From Zeus faber (lineage: Eukaryota; Chordata; Actinopteri; Zeiformes; Zeidae), in the NCBI GenBank assembly GCA_960531495.1, contig OY482862.1:12059537-12123536 (forward strand): 64,000 bases of DNA, written 5' to 3'. Position numbers and translations under genes: made by a program. The notes beneath the pieces are model-generated. The model did not search any database and was not told the DNA's origin. It worked only from the letters and a program-made list of their open reading frames with translations. Of the stretch, positions 44,820-63,119 are shown in pieces (position 1 is the first letter of the stretch; each line of letters opens with the position of its first letter).

Positions 44820-45780
44820 TGTTTCGTCCAATGGAGCGAGGAATTACCACGACTATAGGGAGCTCTGCGGAGGAAGGCGACGCTGGTGTTTCCGGGCCTG
44901 GAGAGGAGCGTGAACTTTCGCAATTCGGGGAGATGTACTTTAATCCCACTTGCAAACCGGTCCCTGAACGCATCGCGTCGAAAGGAACCGTTACTCTGCG
45001 TTCCCCTGACATTAGAACTGCGTGAACTCCGTGCCGCCCATTTGGTCCGAAAGTCAAACGGAATGGCCGTTCAAGCCGGAATTTTTCGTGCGGAGTAGAT
45101 CACCCGAGTCCCAAGTTTGTCGAGATAACAGACCTGACGCGATAAGTAGCTCGACCTGGGCGGCATACACCGTTGAGTTGCGTGGGCAGTCATTTGTAAA
45201 GGCGCCTCAATTCAATCAAATAAACCCGACGGCGTCTGCGCTATGTTAACACACCGTCTTGTAGCGTGTAGAATCCCCAGAACTGGACCAAACAAACACA
45301 CGTTCGCCGCGGGCGTCCGCGTTTTCCCCGAACGAAGTCCAACGGAACGCGTTCAGCTCGGGAGCACCGATTCGAAATAACCGACTTCCGAGGGTCGCCG
45401 GAACGCAGCATGGCGTCATTCCCATCACGGCGTCTCTCCGCGGCCATGGTAACACCGTGAGCGGAGCGACACAAAACACAGCGTGCCGAGCGTCGGTAAG
45501 TGGACTCTTTGCCTTCACGTCGCTAAATATTTCTCGTTTCAATGAATGTGGGTGTTTGGTCGCAGTTCACCGAGAGCATGTGGCGTGGACCGGTGGGATC
45601 AGGGCGAACGTTCTCGCTGATCCGCGCGATGTGTTTGTATGTGGGCCTAGCGAGCTAAAGATAACGGCGCAGGGTGCAGGGTCGCTTCCGTCCGACGGGC
45701 GCAACGGTTGGAATCCGTCTGTATTCTGATGTCATTTCATGTCGCTGGCGACGACTTTTCCATTCACATTTCGACGCGTA
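44820..45780 (+). promoter_or_regulatory. katnal1 CpG-island promoter with candidate non-coding exon 1
   Basis: CpG-rich throughout. A non-coding first exon probably ends at 45,495, where CGTCG|gtaagt is a strong donor. The coding sequence begins in the next exon after the acceptor at 46,381-46,382. Confidence 0.6.
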
Positions 45781-45989
45781 ATTCTTCCTTTCTTTTCTTT
45801 CGACGTGCATTTTTCTCTGTGTGCTTCTTTTGCTATCTATTTTTACTATATAAGTATTGTATTTGCCGCTTATTTTTTGGTTTCTATTTTAGTTCTTTAG
45901 TTATTGTTTTGCGATCTATTTTTGCTATATATTTATTGCGTGTGGTATTTATTTTTGCGCTATATTTTTGCTCTTTATTTAATGTTTTT

Positions 45990-46008
45990 CTCTCTCTCTC
46001 TCTCTATC

Positions 46009-46080
<72 letters not shown>
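45990..46080. repeat. (TC)n(TA)n compound microsatellite
   Basis: TC/TCTA units pass into a TA run inside the katnal1 5' UTR intron. Confidence 0.95.
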
Positions 46081-46082
<2 letters not shown>

Positions 46083-46204
46083 GCTATGTATCTATTGTTC
46101 ATGCTATATTTGTTGCTCATATTTTTTGCTATTGTATATATTTTTCTGATCTGGTTTATACAATTTTAATATTGATATAAACAGGTACTCCTCACTTAAC
46201 GACC

Positions 46205-46282
46205 GGGGCAACTCCAAAGGCTGGGCAAAAAGATAACAATAATTTAAATGCATTTTTTTTGCCCAGCCTTTGGAGTTGCCCC
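46205..46282. repeat. Perfect 27-bp inverted repeat (foldback)
   Basis: Arms at 46,205-46,231 and 46,256-46,282 are exact reverse complements (GGGGCAACTCCAAAGGCTGG then GCAAAAA), with a 24-base AT-rich loop. A third partial copy, GGAGTTGCCCC, follows at about 46,290. The left flank GGTACTCCTCACTTAACGAC looks like part of a mobile element. Confidence 0.9.
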
Positions 46283-46289
46283 TTTAATG

Positions 46290-46372
46290 GAGTTGCCCCA
46301 TTTCACTGCACCGTACTTGTGTCAGTGTACATGAGACAAATAAAGAATATTGAATCTTGAATGTCGAATCTT
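46290..46372 (+). mobile_element. LINE-type 3' tail fragment next to the katnal1 acceptor
   Basis: CATTTCACTGCACCGTACTT, then GAGACAAATAAAGAATATTG and AATCTTGAATGTCGAATCTT. It is the same tail family as 41,713 and ends about ten bases before the splice acceptor of the first katnal1 coding exon. Confidence 0.55.
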
Positions 46373-46395
46373 CCACACACAGCTAGCTACTCAGC

Positions 46396-52878
<6,483 letters not shown>

Positions 52879-55800
52879 ACGCAGGGGGTGGACCAGGACT
52901 TTTATTTTTTTGGGATAAAAAAAAAAAGAAGAAGGTGTGGACTAATGAGAGTGGTGTGTTTATGTGAGATGTCATTCTAGGGAGTAGAACTTAATGCTGG
53001 TGCCTTTGGGGGAAAAAGTTCATTAATCCCGGTAGAGTCTGATAGGGCTTTGCAAGCGTCACTTTTCACATAAAAACCAAAGGATCCCCTGGTCTTAACA
53101 AGGGAAAACCACTTGAGGGAATAAAAATGGAAGACACCTTGAGAAGCGGCCACAAAGGGAGGGTTTTCCCCTGCCAGGATGTCCGGGCTGCAACGGATGC
53201 CGAGTAGGGAAACAATTAAAAAAAAAAAAAAAAAATCTCAAGTTATACGTTAGATAATACTGTTAAACTCAACAGTATGGGAGGGAAAAACAGAAAAGCA
53301 CCCTAACAATCGAAAGAATATCGCTCCCAGTTATACCCCCTCTGAAACATCACCCATTGTTGTCCGTCATGTAGCCGATTGACTTCGGCGAGGAGCTGTG
53401 CTTCGATGGCCCTCATCTCAACACCCTGGTCAGACTTGTCAATATTTGAATGTGACTTTTTTTGTGTGTACTTTTCTAGGTAGCTTAACACAGAACGCAC
53501 AGCACTAATGCACTCAGTGTTTTACCGTAGTAGATCAGAGCAGCACCTTGAACGTACGCGTTCTCAATGATTGTGTTAGACTTGCGGTCACTAAATAACA
53601 GGTACGTTGTATATCTAGAACCACAATCTCTGCGTATAGTGGCGGTTTGGGTTTTTTTTTCCTACATGTGTGAAAAGGTAAATCCGGACAATGTCAGGAT
53701 AATCAGGTCCGGACATTATCCAGACATTGTGAAAGCAGCTATAGATGCTTGAATGAATGAGTTTGAAGTTGGGGAGGAGTTTATGTTTTTTCACCGGTTT
53801 GATATCGTCATAAAAAACGATGATATATTATATTATTATATTAATATCTACAGCTAAGTAGCATCGGTGTGACTAGAATTTAATTCTCAGGCGTCTCCAT
53901 GGGAATATATAAAACCTTGAACTGAATTGTATTCTGGTTGGTGAATACATGAGTCAACCGAGGTGTGTACGGATATGAACTAGACAGGTACTAAGGTTCG
54001 TAGATCGTCAAATTGAAAGAAACCGTTCTTTTGTTTTTCTGTCTAAAGTTATCCAAAGGACGAGCTGCAAGGTACGGACAAAAAATATTGTGTATTTTGA
54101 CGATGTTTTGTTTGGAAATATTGTCTGTCTTGTCCTTTGTTCTCTTCCAACCCATTCCGTTTGGTTTCTATGAGGTTTTATCGTTTAATTGAATCAAGTG
54201 AAAGTTGATATTTGTGAATGTCAATACAGAGGGTTCCACTACTGATGAGAAATGTTACTTTTAGCATTTTGCTGAATTATGTGATGTATGATCAAAAACA
54301 GACTTATTTGCTTTACAGTGGCATCAATTTGTTTTCAGTGGTTGCTCCTGTTAACAGTGTTCTTTATGTATCTCAACTGGAATTTTGAGTGTTTTATGTT
54401 GAAGCAGTCTAATGTACCCTCATATAATTGGTACTTTTGAAGTACCAACGCACGAGCACTGGATGGACATTGTAACCAGGGACAGCATTGTAACCATTTT
54501 GAATGTATGTATAACCATAACATTAGCTCCATGTCTGTAATGTTTAACATTTAAAACGTTCACTTTTTTGAAATTGTGTCTGAGCATTAGGCTTCACTCA
54601 AGGAAAACATGTTTCATCGGAAAACGACAATATTTTGGCTTTACTCTGAAAAGGTGCCAAATCTTCTCCATTTTCTTCGTTCATATCAGATGAGGATAGC
54701 TTGAACAAAAGAGCAAATGCAAAGAATTGTGAAATCGTTTTTACACTACACGCGTATACAAAGGTGGGAAAGTCAAATGGGAATTTTAAGACTATATATA
54801 TATATATAGATGTATATAATCTTTATATCCCCCCCGTAGGTTCCGGGGCCTGCAGCATATTAAAACCTTGACCTGAGTGACAAATGTTATAGAGCAGACG
54901 GTTTGGGGGTAGGCGGCAACACAAAAAAGGGTGTCGATAGGTGATCAATACCAATCAGCCCCACTCGTTACGGTGTCCTAGCAAAGGCGCAGATTGACAT
55001 TCCAGCCACCGCGTCACAAGTGTTCATGTCCAGCATTGATCCCGTCAGATTTGCATGTGTGAACTACCCAATCATTGTTATTTAAACAAAATATCAAATC
55101 ACACCCTTATCGATTTCTGGGGGGTAATTCAGATATACATTCAGAAATGTGTGCGTATACACAGTGTATACGATTGTCGACGTGTCAATGTCCAAAATAG
55201 AGATTTAAAGGGGACCCATTACACATTTCAACGAGTTAATGTAGGTCTCTGAGGTTCCCAAAATATACTTTTGAATTCTTTTTTTGCTGAAAATGACCAC
55301 TCAGAGTGTGCATTCTAACCATTCTAACGTGACTAAACCATCCTGTTTCAGTGGGTGGAGTCAATGGGGTTTAACCAACGAGCGCCGGGTTCTGTGAGCC
55401 AATGGGGTTTGAGCTTGAGTTCGGGGTTCTGTTGTGTTCGGTCTTTAAACTTTCCCATTTTTCCACCAAAATCAGTTTCTGAACAAATTTGAGGCAAAAA
55501 ATGAGCAATCAAGTGGCTGAATCTTCACTCGAATTGGATCTACAAGGGCTCGTTTAAACGTTTGCCGCCGACAATACACAATTGTTTTTGGAATACCTAA
55601 ATTTCCAGCGTCTGCGGATTTGTCACGGACGGTTGGGTGGAGTTACTCAGATGGGGGGCGGTTCTAATTCTCAGGAGACCCAACGTCGCTTCTTTTTTTT
55701 TTGGGTCAAAGGTTTCCCCACCCAGGCAGAAAAACAGAGCGAACACCTGCCTGGGTTGACTTATTTCGCCGTTTGTGCGTCAATAGGCTAATCAGAGGGT

Positions 55801-56380
55801 TGGCTAACCCTAACCCTAACCCACAACATGTGCACAAACGCTGGAAAAGTGAGTTTTTCACAATAGGTCGCCTTTAAAATGCGCTGCAGAATTTGACCGA
55901 CATTGCTTTGAAACGGGCCTGGCGGCTATTATCTGGTACAAAGACTTCATATTCGCTTAATTCCGAAATATTTCATTGGTCTGAAGCAATAGAAAGAAAT
56001 AATCTGCAAAACTCCAAAATAATACAAAAAAAAATGGCCTTAATCCTCTTCCCCTTAATCCTGTTTTATATATATATATATATATATATTTTAATATATC
56101 AATATATATATTAAATATGTATGAATATATTTTACATATATATATATTATTTATTTCATTTTTGAGACCAATAATAACGAATATTTTTTATATATATATA
56201 TATATATATAATTATATAATTATATAAAATGTTTTATATAAGCGCACAATGAACACCTTAAGGATAATTTCACATCATTATATTTCACGAGAGAGAAACG
56301 TAAGCAATCGCATGAGCGGTGCCTTTTAATGATCTTGTCGGCGGCTGATATTGAAAAATAAATATTGTTAATATTATGGG
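52879..56380. other. katnal1 3' UTR and intergenic spacer
   Basis: No gene seen. A possible katnal1 polyadenylation signal AATAAA lies near 53,121. A poly-A run is at about 53,217-53,236, and 53,670-53,745 has a short palindromic motif built on TCCGGACA. The TTAA-flanked element at 55,209 and TA microsatellites (56,069-56,220) fill much of the right part. Confidence 0.5.
55209..55873. mobile_element. Non-autonomous TTAA-flanked DNA transposon (665 bp)
   Basis: Flanked by TTAA on both sides (55,205-55,208 and 55,874-55,877). Ends are AGGGGACCCATT on the left and, reverse-complemented, AGGCGACCTATT on the right. TTAA targets are used by piggyBac and Kolobok elements; the AGGGGACC-type end recalls fish Kolobok-like MITEs (from memory). 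The interior is non-coding and includes three CCCTAA units at about 55,805-55,823. A similar isolated end (AGCATAATAGATCCCCTTTA) occurs near 31,466. Confidence 0.65.
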
Positions 56381-56883
56381 GCTGGTGCGCGGCGGTGACG
56401 CTGTGGCGCATCACAGCGGCACCGCTCCTTCCACCGACGCGGACTGGATTCAGGGGCGACTGAAAGCACGATGGAGACCAAACCGGTGATCACCTGCCTC
56501 AAAACCCTCCTCATCGTCTATTCCTTCGTGTTCTGGGTACGTAGCCATTTATATTTACATTCATTTGAGGAAGAAGAAAAACAAACAAAAAAAACCGGGC
56601 GTCTTCCCGGAGGCGTCCTTGCGTGCTGCGTGTGCGGGAGGAAGCGCACCATCCTCACCACCACCACCACCACCATCGGTCCCCGCCATCCGCCTCATCA
56701 AGTGGTGCTTTTATTTTCCCACTAGGGATCTCGGTGTCGGTACCCGGGGGTGGTGTTTTCAATTTTTTGGGATCTTTTTTTTTTTTGAACGCTACACTGG
56801 GCGTCCATGTTCTGTTGGGGCGAGCGCCTCACTGGTGTCCGCGCCACAGACCGCGCTCGGCGCAATAACGGCGATGATGATGG

Positions 56884-56923
<40 letters not shown>

Positions 56924-57250
56924 AATATTATCATCATTATTCTCGGGGTGGACGTCCTCACACCGTCGCGCGGAGACGGCGGGGGAATATTCTCGGCCCC
57001 GTATTCCGCCCAAACGTTCGCTTCAAGGCCGGCACCCTTGAGTCGGAACGCGGTGAAAATGTGGGGTTGTTGTTGCTGATCTTAAAGGGACATCGCACCG
57101 AAAACACCCACCGTCCCATTTTGTCGGGGCGCTCCTGTGCGACTTACAGAGGAGCGCCCTTATCTCGATTGCTGTGCGTGTAAGATGGCGATAACGCAAG
57201 TAAGAGACGTGGACATACCGACAAATCCCCCGAGTTGAACGGAATGGAAT
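56380..57250 (+). promoter_or_regulatory. tspan7 promoter region, CpG-rich
   Basis: CpG-rich sequence around and after exon 1. The transcription start probably lies shortly upstream of 56,471. A (GAT)n run (about 56,873-56,920) interrupts the CpG-rich stretch. Confidence 0.5.
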
Positions 57251-58257
57251 TCGAATTGAAACAGGTGCTCCCACAATGTTTTAACTCAGGAGGCGTTTGA
57301 GCACGACACAGCATTACAACTGCTGACCAGACGGGTGTTGAGATCCATATGGTGGTTTTAGCTGCAAATGTATTTCATTGTAAAATGTCAACATTCATTC
57401 CACTTTATTCATATGCAGTATGTAGGAATTGATGGCTTTTTCGAATCCAATCAGATAATGGGTTTCAGAATGGAGTTCAGAAAAAGACCCCCCCCCCTGC
57501 AGAGGAGTACAACCACCCTCATGACTGCATTATCGCTGCTCGAAATGAGGGGACCGTCCTCCTACACCTTATTTTTTTACCGGCCTGCTGCCATGTGTTG
57601 GTGTCACGGATCTGAACATTTATATTTAGTTGGGACAGGGCTCGGTCTTAGCGCTCCCCCGCGTCTCCAGCGTCAGATTTCAGACGTCCCTTCCGACGGG
57701 GGGATTCCAATGGACTTTTTAATTCCCAAGTCACTGAGTCCATTTGGGCCCTCGCATTGCCAACGGTCAATGGGTATACAAGCGCTGGGACAAAGTCCGA
57801 AGGGGAAGGGTGAGTTGGCTCGGCGGCTGTAGACCGTTTTTGGCATGAGTTGCAACCCTGGCAGCCCAGCAGATAATGTCCTACTTTGCTGTTTTGTGTT
57901 AGATAAAGGCCGACGGGCACAAACTGGACAGTTCAATTTACCAGACGCTGTTGTGTCCAGGGAGCCACACTGCCACCCAGACCCCTTCTGTCTCTTTATT
58001 GGGACAAGGGTCGCCGTGGTATAAAACCTCACGGTGGCTGGCATGGCGTTGAATTTCAAACTCAGTAAAAGGGGGGCGGGGTGGAGGGGAGCAGTGTGGG
58101 GGGGGGGTTTGTGTGTTGGCTGTTCGGAATTCAGTTTCGGAGAAGGAGTCTAGACAGCCTGCCCCTGCTCCTCAGCCCCGATTTCCCCGTCGGCTTTAAG
58201 TAAGCGCCCACGGATCTCCGAGATGATCCACGGTTTGGCATTCAAGAGCGGGCCTCT

Positions 58258-58305
<48 letters not shown>

Positions 58306-59090
58306 TCGCCGTCAAAACAATCGCCTGCCTTTCTTCGACCACCCCTGGTCACCTCTGATTTTTTTCTTTTTTTTTTTTAGAACTAAGAAGCTTGACGGCA
58401 CATGGTGAAACTAGCTTCTATAAGCTGAATTCTTCCTCAAAAAATGTATTTTTATCCCTTCATAAGTTCGTCGAAACGGGATTGCGAAAACAATGGGGGG
58501 GGAAAAAAGAAGGCACTCCTTATTCTTTGAAATATGTATCAGTTTCCGAAAATCGAAAGGCTTAAAATAGAGGCTAAAAAATAAAACACAATTTCCCATT
58601 AACAGAATCTATACAGTCCATTGGTAACCTTCAAATGTATTCAAAGGGCCCGTCTTGGTTCATAGGAGGGCCGCATTTGGGTCCCCGGCGCCACCCATTG
58701 GATATCCCCTGTCTCCACCTTTGGACTCCAGTGGGGTTCCTCAGGACGCATGACCATCAAGCCTTCTTTTTTTTACAAAATGGACACGTCCCCTCTGGTC
58801 AGATGAGACGGCAGCAGGAGCGTTGGGATGATGGTGATGATGATGATGATGATGATGATGATGAGTTGGCACCACCAGCGGCACTGGTTGCCGGCTCCCG
58901 TTCCCAGTAAGACAGCCCCCAGCTGAGCCACACGCTGGGCTCAGCCGCCTCGCACAACACGCTCCTTTATGCGTGGCGCTCATTTGAAATGCTAAGAAGG
59001 AGCGCAACAGGAGGAAGCGTCTCGCCGCCGATCAAAGAGCCCTTTTGATTCGTCTCCTGTCCTTTGAGGGTGTGCGTGTGCGTGTTTGTC

Positions 59091-59156
<66 letters not shown>

Positions 59157-60892
59157 CGTTGGATTTTGTGGGTTTTTTTTGTGTGTGAGCACACGCTTAT
59201 ATCCACAAAGCAGGTGATGCATCTCAAAGTCAAGCTGCCTTCCCCCCTCAAATACCCCCCCCCCCCACCCAGTCTCTAATCACGCTGCTTTCTTGTTCCA
59301 CCTTGATCTGCGTGTCTCCACCTCCCTCCCTCCTCTCTCTAGACCACTGTGTGCTAATACCGTACAAGGTGGTGGATAAAGGTCTTTTCCCTCCTTTCAT
59401 TCTCTCTTCCTCTCCCTCTCTCTCTCTCTCTCTCCCTTTCTTCTTTTTTTTTTTTTTTTCTCGCGCGCTCTCCCCGCCCGCCCTCTCACCGTCGGACAGA
59501 TAACGGGGGCTATCCTGCTGGCAGTGGGGGTATGGGGGAAGCTGATGCTCGGGCCGTACATCTCCCTGATCGCCGACAACTCCACCAACGCCCCCTACGT
59601 CCTCATCGGCACCGGCACCGTCATCATCGTCTTCGGCCTGTTCGGATGCTTTGCCACCTGCAGGGGAAGCCCATGGATGCTCAAGCTGGTGAAAGGCGCT
59701 GGGAGGGAGGGAGGGAGGGAGGGAGGGAGGGAGGGGAGCAGGGATGGAGATGTGTGTCGGAAATGTTGATTAATTAGCCTTGGGGTCACATGATAAAGGG
59801 AATAATGGTTGACCTCTATCTTGTGGAGGAGGGATTGGAAATTCAATAGTTGCTACAGGGAAAATCATGCTATTGATGGCAGGAAAGCGTGTGTGTGTGC
59901 CTGTGTGTGTGTATGCCTATATAATTTAAAAGGACAAAATACCTGGATACCCATCAGCATTAGTAGGACACTTAGGCTTTAATAGTGTTTTTTTTTTTAG
60001 CTTTTATAAGTCATTATAAGACTGTTTTATAAGTCATTTAAAAATATTTTATATGCATTTTCTGATTTACCCTCATGGTAAAAAAGAATGCTGTCTTATG
60101 CCGACATAATCACAAGCTAATCTTAAACGAGTCATTTTACAAGTCATAATACATTTGTGTTTAGACTTTTTTTAATACGACTATTTTACAAGTCATTTTA
60201 AAATATTTTATTTGGATTTTGCTCTTGTGGTAAAACAATATTTACACTGTTCTATGTCTGCATAAACAGGAACTAATCCAAAAAGATTTCCATGCACAAT
60301 ATGCAAACCTCTCTATCCCCCCCCCCCCACCCCTCCGACCGCAGTACGCCATGTTCCTCTCTCTGGTCTTCCTGGCCGAGCTCGTGGCCGGCATCTCGGG
60401 ATTTGTCTTCCGTCATGAGGTCAGTGGCTTTTCACCACATTGTCTCGGATGAGCCTTTCCGTCACGGCCCGGGGGAAAGTACCCCGAGTGCCTCGATGCC
60501 ATGGGGCTCTGTTTTGGTGTCGCAGATCAAGGGGACCTTCCTGAGGACGTACACAGACGCTGTGCTGAACTACAACGTGGACAACGAGGCGAGCCGCGCC
60601 GTCGACAATCTGCAGCACAACGTGAGTCCGGCGCTACGCGTGACGCGACCGCAGCCATCTGTGGCTGTTGTTTTTATCCCCTCATCCCTTCCTGTCTTGT
60701 TTTCTCTCGCTCTCCCCCCCCCCCCGCAGCTGCGTTGCTGCGGCGTGTACAACTACACCAGCTGGTTGGCCAGTGTGTACTATCCAGCCAACGGCCTCCC
60801 CCCCAGCTGTTGCCTCAACGCCTCTGACTGCAGCGCCCAGGACCTCCGCAACGCCACTGTCGCCCCCAGCAAGGTCTACCACCAGGTCAGCC

Positions 60893-60951
<59 letters not shown>

Positions 60952-62851
60952 TTCTGTGTCTGTGTCTGTGTCTGTGTCTGTGTCTGTGTCTGTGTGTGTG
61001 TGTGTGTGCGCGCGCGCGCCCGCTGTACTTATGTGAACCCGTGTTGTCGCTGGTTGGCTTCCTGCGACAACTGTTTATCTCTGTGTCCCCCATTTGTCTG
61101 CCGCTCGCCTAAATATGACCTTACGGTTCGTCAGTCCGTGTGCTGCTTTATTTATTTGCGACGGGTGGTCGTAAGTTACTTCTTCACAGCTGAGTGATTG
61201 TGTCTCGATTTAAAATAACAAAATATGTCAGAAAATGGGAGTGCTCAGTCTACCGGTGATAGAAAGTAGTTTTCACAGCTGGAAATGTATGATTTTCAAT
61301 GAATGACCCTTTAAAAGCCCCTTTATTTAGTGTTTGTAGAGTGTGCACAAATTAAAAAATACTCACTATTTCATTAAAATATTATGCGATTTCAATATTA
61401 AAAGAGATTTATAGGGGGGCCTGGTGGCTAAAGCACTAATTGTGCATACCACTTAGACGAAATGTGCTATAACCCAGGTTTGAATCTGGCATGTGCTGCA
61501 TGTCTCTCCTCCTCGCTACCCAAATATTTCCTGTCACTCTTCACTGGACTATATGTAAAGGCATAAATTGCCCCAAAAATACATTAAAGAAAATACATTT
61601 ATAGTTGTAAATATGATTACACCCAACGTAAACGCTAATAACGTGATTATTTTATAGATGTAACCTATTCGTTCTTAGTTACTGTATTTTCTCAAATATA
61701 AACCGGTAGTCAAATAAAAAAATCAGAACAAATAAAAGCCTGCCTCATACACAGACCGGGGTAAAAACGGATCGGCGCTGTTCCGGCGCGGCGCGCCGCT
61801 GTCAAACAAAGCAAATAAAAACCCTTTGTTTTATTGTAGCTGTATTTAATTTGCTCAATTTCCTCGAGCTGCCTCGCAGATCACAGCTGAGCGCCCTCGC
61901 TCTCCATGGTTTCAAGCAGGAAGTGATGCGTTCAAGACGAACTCGGTAAACTGTAATTTCCCCCATCCGGCGCTGGCTACCACCAGAAGTGGGACTTTCA
62001 GGATAAATACTAGCTCTCTCTTTTTTCACAATACATGTGATTTAAAAATCATACTAAAATATGATCAAATTTACCATTATTCAGACGGATGGAATTTGAT
62101 ATGAAGGCCTGCCTCCAATATAAGCCTGCTTCCAATAAAGGCCTGGTACCCTCTGCAGCTGAGGTAAATACAGGCCTCGCTCACTATTTGAGGAAGTACG
62201 GTAGTTTTAAGCCCTGTTCCAATAACTCTAGTTTGTCATTCAGTGGTCAACAATTTCAACTCACCCGGGCCCATCCGAAAATCTTTGCACACTGAAAAAA
62301 ATCATTGAATTGGAGTCAATTGGATGAATTTGAAAAAAAATGCTTTAATTTGTTCAACCTATATATTTTTTTAGGTGTTATCTACTTGAAATGTGCATCC
62401 TGGCTTCTCAATTTTAAGTCGAGAGCACCTAAAAATATATATATATTTAACAAAATCCAATGAGTCCAATTCAATGGGGGGTTATTTCAGTGCAGACGTT
62501 GTGTTTGCCTTTTGCCGGATTCAGTGTAGATCCCACTATAGTGCAGAGCATTGTCCTTACCTCTCCCCTCTCACACGTTTATGAGCCCTGCTGAACCACG
62601 TACCCCTTATGTTCCAGGGTTGCTATGAGCTGGTGACGTCCTTCATGGAAACCAACATGGCCATCATCGCAGGGGTGACGTTTGGGATCGCCTTCTCCCA
62701 GGTAACAGAGATCGATGCACGAAGGCGTTTGGCGGATGTCGTCCTGATGTCATAGTGTCGTGACGACGCCTGTCTCCTTCAGATGATCGGCATGCTGTTG
62801 GCCTGCTGTCTGTCCAGGATCATCACGGCCAACCAGTATGAGATGGTGTAG
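56471..62851 (+). CDS. tspan7: Tetraspanin-7, four-pass membrane organiser
   Basis: Seven exons: 56471-56536, 59500-59688, 60345-60419, 60526-60621, 60730-60885, 62618-62701 and 62783-62851. All splices are phase 0 and join to 244 aa (human TSPAN7: 249). Human-like blocks include METKPVITCLKTLLIVYSF, NSTNAPYVLIGTGT, FGCFATCRGSPWMLKL, YAMFLSLVFLAELVAGISGF, KGTFLRTYTDA, and the end LLACCLSRIITANQYEMV. The four hydrophobic segments match the tetraspanin plan. The large extracellular loop has the CCG motif (LRCCGVYNYT), PPSCC, a further Cys and the closing GC, with N-glycosylation sites (NYT, NAS, NAT). In mammals TSPAN7 supports synapse and dendrite development and AMPA-receptor traffic. The human amino pentapeptide MASRR is absent: no in-frame ATG lies just upstream. 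Intron 1 is about 3 kb. Confidence 0.96.
57251..59499 (+). other. tspan7 intron 1, right part
   Basis: No exon seen. Contains a (GA)n run (58,262-58,302), a (GAT)n run (about 58,829-58,863), a (TG)n run (about 59,098-59,150) and pyrimidine-rich sequence before exon 2. The stretch 57,600-58,050 is less repetitive and could hold conserved regulatory sequence, but I cannot show that. Confidence 0.5.
59701..59735. repeat. (GGGA)n microsatellite
   Basis: GAGG/GGGA units begin 13 bases after the donor of tspan7 exon 2. Confidence 0.9.
60898..60992. repeat. (GT)n and (TGTGTC)n microsatellite
   Basis: GT dinucleotides then TGTGTC hexamers directly after tspan7 exon 5. Confidence 0.95.
61414..61592 (+). 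mobile_element. tRNA-derived SINE
   Basis: GGGGCCTGGTGGCTAAAGCA carries a degenerate RNA polymerase III box A. GGTTTGAATCT at 61,477-61,487 resembles box B (GGTTCGAANCC). A tRNA-unrelated part follows with GCTGCATGTCTCTCCTCC, TTTCCTGTCACTCTTCACTG and a tail AAAGGCATAAATTGCCCC then AAAAAT. This layout is typical of a common fish SINE. It lies in tspan7 intron 5. Confidence 0.7.
62290..62492. mobile_element. Palindromic MITE-like element
   Basis: Outer CACTGAAA / TTTCAGTG and inner ATTGAATTGGAGTCAATTGG (62,304 on) pair with ATCCAATGAGTCCAATTCAA (62,455 on) as imperfect inverted repeats around an AT-rich core. Target duplication is not clear. Confidence 0.55.
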
Positions 62852-63067
62852 CGGATGTGGTAGGGCGGGTGAGTGACGTCCGTACCAACTAAATCACACA
62901 CAAAATGAATACACCGCCTATTTTTTTTTGGAGGGGTCTGGTAAGGCTGTTGTTTTTCCAGGGAGACGAAAAGGCGGGAAGAAGAGATTTGCGCCTCACG
63001 TACGAGGTGAAATAGAGGAGAGGACCGTACCACTAGCACACTTGTGAAGAGAAGTTTTTTCCCTCCC

Positions 63068-63119
<52 letters not shown>

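Noticed and set aside
45708-46169. 153-codon hydrophobic frame
   Set aside because: Phe/Leu/Tyr/Ile-rich only because it reads through T-rich and TC/TA repeat sequence in the katnal1 5' intron.
55805-55823. CCCTAA units considered as an ancient chromosome-end fusion
   Set aside because: Only three units, inside a transposon; too short for an interstitial telomere.
61414-61592. Considered as a functional tRNA gene
   Set aside because: Box A and box B are degenerate, no cloverleaf could be drawn, and the downstream tail is that of a SINE.
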